NCBI GenBank assembly: GCA_964356335.1
Contig: CAYHHI010000041.1
Location: 1-30,046 of the forward strand
From: CAYHHI01 sp964356335
Lineage (GTDB): Bacteria; Arandabacterota; Arandabacteria; Arandabacterales; Arandabacteraceae
DNA length: 30,046 bases
Reading direction: 5' to 3'
A program made the position numbers and the translations under genes. The notes beneath the pieces were generated by a model. It was not told the origin of the DNA. It saw only the letters and a list, made by a program, of their open reading frames with translations, and made no database searches. Shown piece after piece: positions 23,144 through 30,046 of this stretch; position 1 is the first letter of the stretch; each line of letters opens with the position of its first letter.

Positions 23144-23173
23144 ACTATACACCTTTCGATCCCGGCTATTCAA
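23144..23173 (-). promoter_or_regulatory. candidate promoter for the kinase array
   Basis: On the minus strand TTGAAT (23168-23173) and TATAGT (23144-23149) are spaced by 18 bases, about 105 bases before the kinase ATG. The -10 box matches five of six positions and the -35 box four. Confidence 0.3.
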
Positions 23174-23309
23174 CATCAAAGGGGGCTGCGCGCCGCGCGC
23201 ATTCTCCGCACATTCCTCGACGCGACCCATCTGAGAGAATCTCTCGAATTGGGATGGGCCCTTGCTGGTGCGAAAATGGCACAAAACCGCGGTCTCCCCT
23301 TTCTCTCAC

Positions 23310-23330
23310 CCCTCTCCCCCCAGAAGAGGG
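23310..23330 (-). terminator. hairpin after the hypothetical gene
   Basis: CCCTCTTC/GGAGAGGG (23323-23330 with 23310-23317) forms an 8-bp stem with one G-U pair and a five-base loop. A purine-rich GTGAGAGAAAGG follows on the minus strand instead of a T-run. It may be part of a repeat element rather than a terminator. Confidence 0.3.
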
Positions 23331-23337
23331 TAGTGAG

Positions 23338-23358
23338 GGAAATAAGTATTGTGTCACC
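23338..23358 (-). repeat. dispersed GGKGACAC-type repeat, copy 8
   Basis: GGTGACACAATACTTATTTC on the minus strand lies 18 bases beyond the hypothetical gene's stop. It is one of the copies closest to the consensus. Confidence 0.65.
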
Positions 23359-23376
23359 GAATTACCATCGAATTGC

Positions 23377-23775
23377 CTACGGTGGCGAAATGATCATTAT
23401 GGGTGCTGTGTTGCCCTCAGCAAAATCGTTACCCTGTTTGCAGTAGACAGCATACGGACACTGGACGTCTACAGTGTAATCAACCCGGGGTGCCGACTCT
23501 CCCAATTTGCTTTGGCTTCTGACTGTTACCGCCGACTTTGCGCCTTTGCTTACCCGGAGCACCATCCACGCATCAGTCTTTCTTCCCTGGCTCGGTAGAT
23601 CAACCTGCTGACCATCCTCTGTGACACCATCTTCGAACATCTCCGGCTTAGGAATGAAGATAGTGGCATCTGTGTCTTCAGCCATGAAAACCATCTTCTC
23701 CCCGTGCTTCACTTTCACCTTGCCGTCCGTAACAACCCACTTGCCGCCGTACCAGCGGATCCTTACGCTCTGCAT
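23377..23775 (-). CDS. hypothetical beta-rich protein
   Basis: A 132-residue protein with no signal peptide or membrane segment. It opens MQSVRIRWYGGKWVVTDGKV and alternates charged and hydrophobic residues throughout, suggesting a beta-sandwich. ATIFIPKPEMFEDG in the middle and VDYTVDVQCPYAVYCKQGND near the end (C106, C112) are the notable motifs. The outline is faintly cupredoxin-like, but the copper ligand set is missing, so no function is assigned. The ATG at 23775 has AAGGGGGTG upstream at good spacing. It lies 69 bases after the zinc-ribbon kinase on the same strand and may be its operon partner and possible substrate or ligand (inference). Confidence 0.7.
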   Translation of the reverse strand: MQSVRIRWYGGKWVVTDGKVKVKHGEKMVFMAEDTDATIFIPKPEMFEDGVTEDGQQVDLPSQGRKTDAWMVLRVSKGAKSAVTVRSQSKLGESAPRVDYTVDVQCPYAVYCKQGNDFAEGNTAPIMIISPP

Positions 23776-23844
23776 GATTTCACCCCCTTCCTCTGCGTGC
23801 TAGCCCTGTCCTTGTTCGCTCACTCCTGATCAAGTCTTCTGTGC

Positions 23845-26676
23845 TCATTTGCGATCCCGAAGTCGGTAAGTCTGCCGCAGCCGGGGAAAACGCTCGTCGC
23901 TGCGCAGTGAACTCAGCCCCGGCGGGAGCTCTACATATGTTAGCGGCAAGCCGCTGTCCAACGCCTTGCCGATCCACACGAGAGCTCGTTCCCGCTCGCC
24001 AAGCTGCTCATAGGTTTCACCGATACGAAAGGCTACATCCTTGTCCGTCGGGGCACGGCTTTCCGCCTCGTTAAGATACGCCTGTGCCTCGGCACGATTA
24101 CCCATCATGCCATGATAGCTGGCCAGATAAGCCAGTATACCAGCATCGTCCGGGTTTTCTGCCAGCTGCTTCTCAGCCATATTGGTAGCAGTCTGAAACA
24201 ATGCCAGACTGCTGTCTCTTTGGCCAGGCGTCCAGTAGCAGAATTCGGCATACATGCCTACGGATCTAAACTCCTTGCTGTAGTCGATAGGCTTTTCGAG
24301 GACCTTTTCGAGGCCCTTCTTGCACAACGCAGCTGCATCAGCATAACGGCCTTCGTAGAAGTAAATAGTTGCAAGATCTGAACGGACGTAACCCAGGGTA
24401 CCCGGGGTGTCGAGCGCAAGGGACTTCAGAAACATCTTCTCGGCTTCCGGCCAATCGTCCTTATTGAAGTACACATCGCCAAGATAGCCATACCCGTAAG
24501 CTTGCCTGGGTCTTAGTTCTATCATGGCCTCGAATGGCTTGATTGCTTTATCATATTCGCCGTTGTCAATGTACGCCTTGCCCAGCCAATAGTAAGTACT
24601 ATAGGATTCCGGGCGCACTCGAACCGCCTCCCAATATGCGCCGGCAGCAAGATCATATTTGCTGCTATCATAGTAGGTTTTTCCCATGCCCTCATACGCC
24701 TCGAAGCAGTCTGAATCCAGTTGGACCGCCCGCCCGAAGTCACGGATAGCGTTGTCATACTGGTGCATCTGCGCTTCGCATTTGCCTCGCAGGCTGAACG
24801 CATCCGGCAACTGATCATTCAACTTGATAGCTTGGTCACAGCAGATGATCGCTCTTTCAATCGACCCCGTGTCCTTCGCGGCATAGCCCCGGTCCCAATA
24901 CGCTTTTCCCATCGCCACATATGCTTGCGCAAAAGACGGGTCCTCAGCAATCGCCTGATTGAAGGCTACGATTGCACTGTCGACCTGCGGCTCCAGGGTT
25001 AAAGAAGCGAGATAGCCGCAGCCCCGTAAATAAGAACGATAAGCGCTCGGTACACTGCTACATCCAACCTTTAAGAAGGAGTACTTCGCGGGTTCGAGAT
25101 TGACCTCGAGCATTCGGGTCATATGCATGATGAGACTGTCCTGCCATGTGGAGAGATTGGCCATGGGTTCAGAGACAGTGAAGTGTTTCAGCCGCCTTAG
25201 CCTTTTCGTATCAAAAAGGTCAACCGTCATGTTGACCGTATCACCATAGCATATCACCCTGCCGGTCACAGCGAGGTTCACGTTGAGAACACGTTGAGCT
25301 TCTTCGAGGCTGGTGATCTTCCAATGGCTAACCTCGGAGGCCGGTACAACCCAAAGGGAATTCGTCAAGGGTGCAATCCGGGTGAGCTTGCTGGTATTGA
25401 CATCCACTAGCCCATCGCACAGTGCCTGGTGCCGCGGGTCCATGCTTGTGACTGTGAAGGGCAGTACCGCCACATATCTTGCTTCCGGCACCACGCTGAT
25501 ACCGAGCCACTGTTTCACTGTCCTGCCAGTGAGTAGCGGGCGGCCGGGCGGCAAAAGTGACAGCAGTATGAGGGCCCCCACCGCAGCGCCGATCAACGTG
25601 ATACCAGCCCGATGTCTGGGCATGCGCCCTGGTCGAATGGCAGACATCGTCCGTGCCGTGGTTCTGCCATAATAGCCCGTTGTGCTAGAGGCAGTATCCC
25701 CACGTATCTGCCTGAGGTCTGCCTCGAGGTCACAGACCGTCGCGTAGCGCTCACCAGCATCTTTCCTGAGGCATGCGAACACGACTCTCTCAATGTCTGC
25801 AGGGATACTGGCAGTGAGCTTGGTAATGCGCTCAGGTTCATCCTGAAGTATTGAATGGATGATCGCTTGCTCGTGCCCACCCCTGAATGGCAACTGCCCC
25901 GTGAGCATCTCATACAGGACAACGCCGAGCGACCAGATGTCGGTGCGGTGATCGACGTCATCGCCTCGGGCCTGCTCGGGAGCCATGTAGGCGACCGTGC
26001 CCACCACCATGCCGGTTCTCGTCAGTCTGGTCTGGCCGGCGAGCTTGGCAAGGCCGAAATCGACGATCCTCACGTGCCCACGATCGCTAACCATTATGTT
26101 GGCAGGCTTGATATCGCGATGAATCATGCCGGCCTCATGCGCCGCGGCAAGTCCCTGGCAAACCCGGATAGCAATGTCAAGCGCCTGCCCGATTTCAAGC
26201 GCCCCGCGCTCGACCTTCTTCTTCAATGATTCTCCTTCGCAATAGGCCATCGCGATGAACATCTGCCCGTCCTGGGTCTCATCCACTTCGTAGATAGTGC
26301 AGATGTTGGAATCGTCAAGGGCCGATGCGGCTTGTGCCTCATGGATGAAGCGCTCTTTCGCCGCCTCATCGCGAGTCAACTCCCAGTGCAGGAACTTAAG
26401 CGCTACCGGGCGTTTGAGTTTGATGTCTTCAGCTTTGTAGACTATGCCCATGCCACCCTTGCCGATTTCTTGCGTGATCCGGTATCTGCCGGCGAAAGTG
26501 GTTCCGATGGTGAGATTGATCATTGAGGCAGAGATAGATTCGGTCTCGCCCAAGGACTTGTCCGCCAGAGGCGGTTGCGCCGGAAGGGACGTACCCCAAT
26601 GAGCAAGGCTGGCCCCGCAGCTATTGCAATACAGAGCATCCGGGGTATTTTCAGAATGACATCTCGCACATTCCAT
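23845..26676 (-). CDS. Ser/Thr protein kinase with zinc ribbon, membrane helix and TPRs (paralogue 4)
   Basis: A 943-residue protein. An N-terminal zinc ribbon has C3-x2-C6 and C17-x2-C20 (MECARC, YCNSC). The kinase domain spans about 64-325 with IGKGGMGIVYKAED, K94, HRDIKPAN (D188), D206-F-G and GTVAYMAPEQ, all intact. A transmembrane helix lies at about 358-376. A TolB-like domain starts at YVAVLPFTVTSMD, and TPRs run from about 560 to the end (AQAYVAMGKAYWDRG, YDNAIRDFGRAVQLDSDCFE, FEAMIELRPRQAYGYGYLGD). It is much more distant from the three tandem kinases than they are from each other. The ATG at 26676 has GGAG 7 bases upstream and starts the zinc ribbon; an ATG at 26715 is less likely. 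The zinc ribbon is cytoplasmic and may mediate binding. Confidence 0.9.
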   Translation of the reverse strand: MECARCHSENTPDALYCNSCGASLAHWGTSLPAQPPLADKSLGETESISASMINLTIGTTFAGRYRITQEIGKGGMGIVYKAEDIKLKRPVALKFLHWELTRDEAAKERFIHEAQAASALDDSNICTIYEVDETQDGQMFIAMAYCEGESLKKKVERGALEIGQALDIAIRVCQGLAAAHEAGMIHRDIKPANIMVSDRGHVRIVDFGLAKLAGQTRLTRTGMVVGTVAYMAPEQARGDDVDHRTDIWSLGVVLYEMLTGQLPFRGGHEQAIIHSILQDEPERITKLTASIPADIERVVFACLRKDAGERYATVCDLEADLRQIRGDTASSTTGYYGRTTARTMSAIRPGRMPRHRAGITLIGAAVGALILLSLLPPGRPLLTGRTVKQWLGISVVPEARYVAVLPFTVTSMDPRHQALCDGLVDVNTSKLTRIAPLTNSLWVVPASEVSHWKITSLEEAQRVLNVNLAVTGRVICYGDTVNMTVDLFDTKRLRRLKHFTVSEPMANLSTWQDSLIMHMTRMLEVNLEPAKYSFLKVGCSSVPSAYRSYLRGCGYLASLTLEPQVDSAIVAFNQAIAEDPSFAQAYVAMGKAYWDRGYAAKDTGSIERAIICCDQAIKLNDQLPDAFSLRGKCEAQMHQYDNAIRDFGRAVQLDSDCFEAYEGMGKTYYDSSKYDLAAGAYWEAVRVRPESYSTYYWLGKAYIDNGEYDKAIKPFEAMIELRPRQAYGYGYLGDVYFNKDDWPEAEKMFLKSLALDTPGTLGYVRSDLATIYFYEGRYADAAALCKKGLEKVLEKPIDYSKEFRSVGMYAEFCYWTPGQRDSSLALFQTATNMAEKQLAENPDDAGILAYLASYHGMMGNRAEAQAYLNEAESRAPTDKDVAFRIGETYEQLGERERALVWIGKALDSGLPLTYVELPPGLSSLRSDERFPRLRQTYRLRDRK

Positions 26677-26705
26677 CGCCGCTCTCCACTCTGCCTGATA
26701 GCTAA

Positions 26706-26734
26706 AGCCTATCATCGAACTCTGGAATAGTCAA
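26706..26734 (-). promoter_or_regulatory. candidate promoter for the zinc-ribbon kinase
   Basis: TTGACT (26729-26734) and TAGGCT (26706-26711) on the minus strand are 17 bases apart, 29 bases before the chosen ATG. The -10 match is poor (three of six). Confidence 0.25.
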
Positions 26735-26760
26735 CGCTGCTAATCTCGAGCCGCCGCAAA

Positions 26761-26836
26761 AGGCCGAAGCAGGGGCTGGGTCGGAGGCGAATGTAGTTCT
26801 GAGCCGAAGACCAGCCCCGCAAGGCCGAGCCCTTGA
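26761..26836. repeat. 76-bp hairpin-forming repeat, copy A
   Basis: This copy matches 26935-27010 at all but about six positions. GGGGCTGG and CCAGCCCC form the main stem, GGCC ends extend it, and GGC/GCC pair nearer the loop, so the unit is an imperfect palindrome like a MITE or REP-type element. Confidence 0.65.
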
Positions 26837-26934
26837 AGCGTCGCCACCGGAGGCCCTTCGGTTAGAACTACATGCCCTACGGGCACTCCGCTGGCTCGGC
26901 AACTCCAGCAGAGCACCGACGCAGCCCTCGAAAG

Positions 26935-27010
26935 AGGCCGAAGCGGGGGCTGGATCGAAGGCGAATGTAGTTCTGAGCCGAAGACCAGCCCCGCAAGGCC
27001 GAAACCTTGA
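26935..27010. repeat. 76-bp hairpin-forming repeat, copy B
   Basis: A direct repeat of copy A, 174 bases downstream. Between the copies, AGAACTACAT (about 26865-26874) is the inverse of ATGTAGTTCT found in the loop of each copy, so the whole block has further internal symmetry. Confidence 0.65.
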
Positions 27011-27440
27011 GGGCCTCCGCCAAACCGAGACTGCCATCGAGCGCAAGATTCCATCTTGGCGATTTCGCAGACCCTTCGTATAGTGGCGGTCGTGACCCTA
27101 TAGGCCAAAGGATATAGAGCAAGGTTAGCAGAACCACAAAACTGAATCGGGAAATTGAATAATGAAACGATATCTCGTCTGTGAACGTGCCAGTCTCGGC
27201 CAGGTCTACGACGGAATAGGCCTGGAGCTGTGGGCATGTGGGAACTGTGGCGAGAGCCTGTTCTCATGCCTCGGACAAGATCTGGCAACCCTCAGATCTG
27301 GGGTGCCTCTGGATACGGATTTCACAGCCTTCAATGGTGGCACATCTACGGGGGAGGGCTCGGACTACTGGATTTCCCTTCTTTCTGCTGAATCCAGTTC
27401 AATCTCCAGCCAGGATCTGCACCACAGGTCCGCCTTGTCG

Positions 27441-27578
27441 TACAATCACCCTGACCCATTCACCTCGACGACAAGCATTCAGTTCAGCCTTCCCCGTGCC
27501 TCCTCATCAGGGATCGCAGTCTACGAAGCCACAGCCCTGCTCGCGAACATGCTTCTTCAAGGCCGGCAGGGAGACTGA
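27441..27578 (+). pseudogene. second remnant of a FlgD-like/type IX sorting domain
   Basis: The plus strand reads YNHPDPFTSTTSIQFSLPRA, then SSSGIAVYEATALLANMLLQ and a stop. This matches the usual start of secretion C-terminal domains, N-Y-P-N-P-F-N-P-x-T-x-I-x-F-x-L-P, followed by V-x-V-Y-D-x-x-G-R-x-V-x-x-L. The second half (the G-x-H-x-V-x-W-D-G part) is missing, and several conserved positions are altered (N-P-F to D-P-F, G-R to A-L). The frame opens at 27162, but residues before YNHP show no recognisable domain. It is read as a decayed end of a secreted-protein gene, wedged between two minus-strand genes. Confidence 0.6.
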
Positions 27579-27587
27579 GGCAGTTCC

Positions 27588-28937
27588 TTACACGCCAGGC
27601 GGCTTTGCAAACTCAGCAGCCGCCTCCAATCTCGCAGTAGTCTCTTCGAGAAGGCCATTTCTTGCATGGGCCCTCTGGATGATTTCGCGGAACGTTGGGA
27701 GCTGTCTTGCCAGAAGCGATGCCCCGATGACGCAACAGATACCGCCCCCAAGGAGCGTATACGGTGCCCCGATCTTGCGAGCCACGGCACCCGCCATCAG
27801 GCTCCCGAACGGCGCCACCCCCATGAAGGCCATTGCATAGAGACTCATCACGCGGCCGCGCTTGTCATCATCCACGATGGTCTGCAAGAGCGTGTTGCTC
27901 GATGCCATCTGCACCATCATCCCGAAGCCGGTGACGAGCATCAAGCCAAGCGAGACCGCCAGGATATGAGAAAGCGAGACGCCGACCAGGCCCGCGCCGA
28001 AGATCGCCGCGGCCACGGGGATGTTTCTCTCGACCCCAAGAACGCTCCTGCGGGAAGCCAGATATAGCACACCACCCAGAGCGCCCAAGCCCATAGCAGC
28101 CATGAGAAAACCAAGGGTGTGCGGCCCACCGCCGAGGATGTCCCTTGCGAAGACCGGCATAAGAATGGTGTAGGGCATGCCCACAAGACTGATCAAGCTC
28201 AAGAGGAGAAGTACGGACCTGATGGGTGCAAGCCCCATTGCGTAACTGAAACCCTCCTTTATGCCATGGAGCATGTTTTCTGATTTACTTGCTATCTTCC
28301 TGGGGTGAATCCGCATCGCGACCAGTGCCGCAATGACGGCGATATAGCTAAGGCCATTCAAGAGGAAGCACCAGCCTTCCCCCACCGCGGCAATCAGAAC
28401 ACCTGCGATCGAGGGTCCCACGAGGCGCGCGCCGTTGAAGAGCCCGGAGTTCAGGGCGATCGCATTCGCCAGGTCCTCGCGCTTTTCGATCATCTCCACG
28501 ACAAAGGCCTGACGGGCCGGCACATCGAGGGCATTAACCAGCCCGAGGAAAACGCTGAGAGCCATGATGTGCCAGATATGGACGGTGCCCGTCAAGACGA
28601 GCACCGCGAGGATCAAAGCCTGAACCATGGACAGGGTTTGCGTGATGACCAGAATGCGGCGTCGGTTCCACCTGTCTGCCAGCACTCCGGCAAGGGGAGA
28701 CAGCAGAAACGTCGGAATCTGGCTGAGGAAGCCCACCATGCCGAGCAGAAACACAGAATTGGTGAGGCGATACACCAGCCAGCTCATGGCGATCCGCTGC
28801 ATCCAGGTGCCTATGAGCGAGATGCCCTGGCCGCCGAAGAAGAGGCGGTAATTCCTGTAGCTCAGCGTGCGAAGGACGTGCCTAACGCCCGTGGGACGCT
28901 TGGGACGCTTGGGAATATCACCGCTTCTCGTTGGCAT
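27588..28937 (-). CDS. MFS transporter, enterobactin-exporter (EntS/MFS_3)-like
   Basis: A 449-residue inner-membrane protein with about 12 predicted helices. It opens with SYRNYRLFFGGQGISLIGTW, then MQRIAMSWLVYRLTNS, typical of the MFS_3/EntS group. The MFS signature loop GVLADRWNRRR lies at residues 84-94 between helices 2 and 3. VPARQAFVVEMIEKREDLAN, then AIALNSGLFNGARLVGPSIA, matches the helix 4-5 region of the same group. Members export siderophores, drugs or unknown metabolites; the substrate here cannot be deduced. The start at 28937 lies 9 bases after the stop of the elongation factor gene, with only a weak ribosome site, so expression is probably coupled to it. Such pairing with a translation factor is more likely convenience than function. 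Confidence 0.88.
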   Translation of the reverse strand: MPTRSGDIPKRPKRPTGVRHVLRTLSYRNYRLFFGGQGISLIGTWMQRIAMSWLVYRLTNSVFLLGMVGFLSQIPTFLLSPLAGVLADRWNRRRILVITQTLSMVQALILAVLVLTGTVHIWHIMALSVFLGLVNALDVPARQAFVVEMIEKREDLANAIALNSGLFNGARLVGPSIAGVLIAAVGEGWCFLLNGLSYIAVIAALVAMRIHPRKIASKSENMLHGIKEGFSYAMGLAPIRSVLLLLSLISLVGMPYTILMPVFARDILGGGPHTLGFLMAAMGLGALGGVLYLASRRSVLGVERNIPVAAAIFGAGLVGVSLSHILAVSLGLMLVTGFGMMVQMASSNTLLQTIVDDDKRGRVMSLYAMAFMGVAPFGSLMAGAVARKIGAPYTLLGGGICCVIGASLLARQLPTFREIIQRAHARNGLLEETTARLEAAAEFAKPPGV

Positions 28938-28946
28938 CGCCTAACT

Positions 28947-30046
28947 TCAAGGATTCCCGTTTGCTTTGCGGCGCGCTTCCTTTATGTCCTCGGCGAGGGC
29001 ATAGGGTACGGCCTCGTAGTTTTCGAAGTGCATGGTGAATTCGCCGCGGCCACTGGTGATGTTCCTGAGTTCAGTCGAGTACCCGAACATCTCGCCAAGC
29101 GGCACCCGCGCCTGGAGGATGCAAGCCTTAGCCTTGGTCTCAAGCGTCACAATCTTGCCACGCTTGGAGCACAGGCTCCCGGTTATTGCCCCTATATGTT
29201 CCTCGGGAGCAGTGACTTCTACGCCCATGATGGGCTCGAGAATCTCGAGGCCGGCTCTCCGGCAGGCGTCGCGGAAGCCCGTCGACGCGCACGTACGGAA
29301 GGCATGGTCGGATGAATCCACTTCGTGGAAGGAACCATCCAGGATCACCGTCCTGATGTCGACCATGGGGAAGCCCGCGTACGGTCCCTCCGCCATGGCA
29401 TCGATGATCCCGCGCTCGATCGCCGGGATGTAATTGCGAGGGATGCGGCCTTCGCGGACTTCATTGACGAAGTGGAAGCCCGAGCCCGGCTCGGCAGGTT
29501 CGATCCGAAAGACGATGTGGGCGTACTGACCGTGGCCTCCGGTCTGCTTGGCATGTTTGTAGTCGTGTTCGACCGAGCCGATGATGGTCTCCCGGTATGC
29601 GACCTGCGGCTTGCCTATTGTGACACCAACATTGAATTCTCGTCGGAGCCGGTCGGTGATGATCTCGATGTGGAGCTCGCCCATGCCGGAGATGACGACC
29701 TCGCTCGTCTCGGCATTGGATCGAACCATGAAGGTCGGGTCTTCCTCGGCAAGTTTCGCCAGCGACCTGTCGAGCCGGTCGCTCTCGGCTCGGCTCTCGG
29801 GCTTAACCGACACACTCATCACAGGCATAGGAAACTCGATGGATTCAAGGAGAATCGGGTGTGCTTCCTCACAGATGGTGTCTCCCGTGTGCGTATCGGC
29901 AAGGCCGACAACCGCACCCACATTGCCTGCCGGGAGTTCCTCGATCACCTGTTGCTTATTGGCATGCATCTCGAACAGGCGGCCCACGCGCTGGCGCTTG
30001 TCCCGGGTCGAGTTGTATACGTACTCGCCCGCCCTGAGCACACCTG
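28947..30046 (-). CDS. fusA: elongation factor G, C-terminal part (gene continues beyond the right edge)
   Basis: Only the last 366 or so residues are in the window; the GTPase domain lies outside. Visible are the end of domain II (GVLRAGEYVYNSTRDKRQRV, GRLFEMHANKQ), domain III (SVSVKPESRAESDRLDRSLA, LAEEDPTFMV, ISGMGELHIEIITDRLRREF), domain IV (GKPQVAYRETI, KQTGGHGQYAHIVFRIEP, IPRNYIPAIERGI) and domain V (TAPEEHIGAITGSLCSKRGK, VPLGEMFGYSTELRNITSGR, GEFTMHFENYEAVP). It drives ribosomal translocation and recycling. Some usually conserved stretches differ (GHGQYA for GRGQYG, VREGRIPRNY for VGGVIPKEY), so it may be one of two EF-G paralogues rather than the main one. The frame is open to the edge, preceded by a Gly codon. 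No stop or frameshift was seen. Confidence 0.92.
   Translation of the reverse strand, partial: GVLRAGEYVYNSTRDKRQRVGRLFEMHANKQQVIEELPAGNVGAVVGLADTHTGDTICEEAHPILLESIEFPMPVMSVSVKPESRAESDRLDRSLAKLAEEDPTFMVRSNAETSEVVISGMGELHIEIITDRLRREFNVGVTIGKPQVAYRETIIGSVEHDYKHAKQTGGHGQYAHIVFRIEPAEPGSGFHFVNEVREGRIPRNYIPAIERGIIDAMAEGPYAGFPMVDIRTVILDGSFHEVDSSDHAFRTCASTGFRDACRRAGLEILEPIMGVEVTAPEEHIGAITGSLCSKRGKIVTLETKAKACILQARVPLGEMFGYSTELRNITSGRGEFTMHFENYEAVPYALAEDIKEARRKANGNP

Larger units (their letters stand above)
23040..23376. other. intergenic region upstream of the kinase array
   Basis: These 337 bases separate the kinase array from the hypothetical gene on the same strand. They contain a candidate promoter (23144-23173), a C/G-rich hairpin (23310-23330) and one dispersed repeat (23338-23358). 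Near the kinase start there is also a partial palindrome (CCCAATTGGG type) like the one flanking copy 4 of the repeat. No gene is supported. Confidence 0.5.
26716..27161. other. non-coding stretch with repeats
   Basis: No gene is supported. Long frames cross this stretch on the minus strand only because the 76-bp repeat is free of stops; they translate the repeat twice (LAGLVFGSELHS) and have no family features. Confidence 0.55.

Noticed and set aside
23377..23775. Assignment of the hypothetical protein as a cupredoxin
   Set aside because: The copper ligand set (His, Cys, His, Met in the right spacing) is not present, only a general beta-sandwich outline.
26761..27010. Integron attC-like sites (GTTAGAAC seen)
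   Set aside because: The matching RYYYAAC partner and the simple/complex site layout are missing. No integrase or cassette genes are nearby.
26740..27288. A 182-codon minus-strand frame containing a repeated LAGLVFGSELHS
   Set aside because: The protein repeat is only the translation of the duplicated 76-bp hairpin element. No ribosome site or domain was seen.
28305..29315. A 336-codon plus-strand frame across the MFS and EF-G genes
   Set aside because: It runs antisense to two clearly recognised families, and its composition is rich in His/Glu/Arg as expected of a shadow.

Overview
The window (about 57-58% GC by eye) looks like a fragment of an uncultured Gram-negative bacterium, probably of the FCB/candidate-phylum type (Eisenbacteria, Zixibacteria, KSB1-like). 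The grounds are outer-membrane beta-barrels with signal peptides, remnants of FlgD-like C-terminal sorting domains, and multi-copy PknB-type kinases beginning MIGKTISHYKILEK that carry TolB-like and TPR domains. This placement is inference. Almost everything is on the minus strand; only the sulfatase, the SPFH gene and the small ribbon-helix-helix gene are on plus. No rRNA, tRNA, CRISPR or intact transposon was seen.

Layout, left to right. 72-2159: two outer-membrane beta-barrel proteins. 2160-2880: a decayed FlgD-like domain. 2881-10080 is the most coherent block. In transcription order it holds an RsbW-like kinase, an RsbV-like STAS protein, an ECF sigma factor, a one-helix anti-sigma protein with a long repeat domain outside the membrane, a probable terminator, a secreted metallopeptidase/beta-propeller/beta-barrel protein and, overlapping it, a PrsW-type intramembrane protease. 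PrsW is known in Bacillus subtilis for cleaving an anti-sigma factor, so the block may be one envelope-stress circuit.

10332-13204 (plus): a sulfatase-like hydrolase, then an SPFH/band-7 protein behind a clear promoter with a palindromic operator, then an Arc-like DNA-binding protein. 13273-23039 (minus): a small pore-like membrane protein and three tandem paralogous receptor-type Ser/Thr kinases of about 1000 residues. The kinases are mosaics of nearly identical and diverged tracts. 23377-26676: a hypothetical protein and a fourth, more distant kinase with a zinc ribbon. 26716-27587: non-coding, with two copies of a hairpin-forming 76-bp repeat and a second decayed sorting domain. 27588-30046: an MFS exporter behind a truncated elongation factor G gene.

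A dispersed ~20-bp repeat (approximately GGKGACACARTNCTTAWTT) occurs at least eight times between genes. Two copies form the last codons and stop codons of kinase genes.
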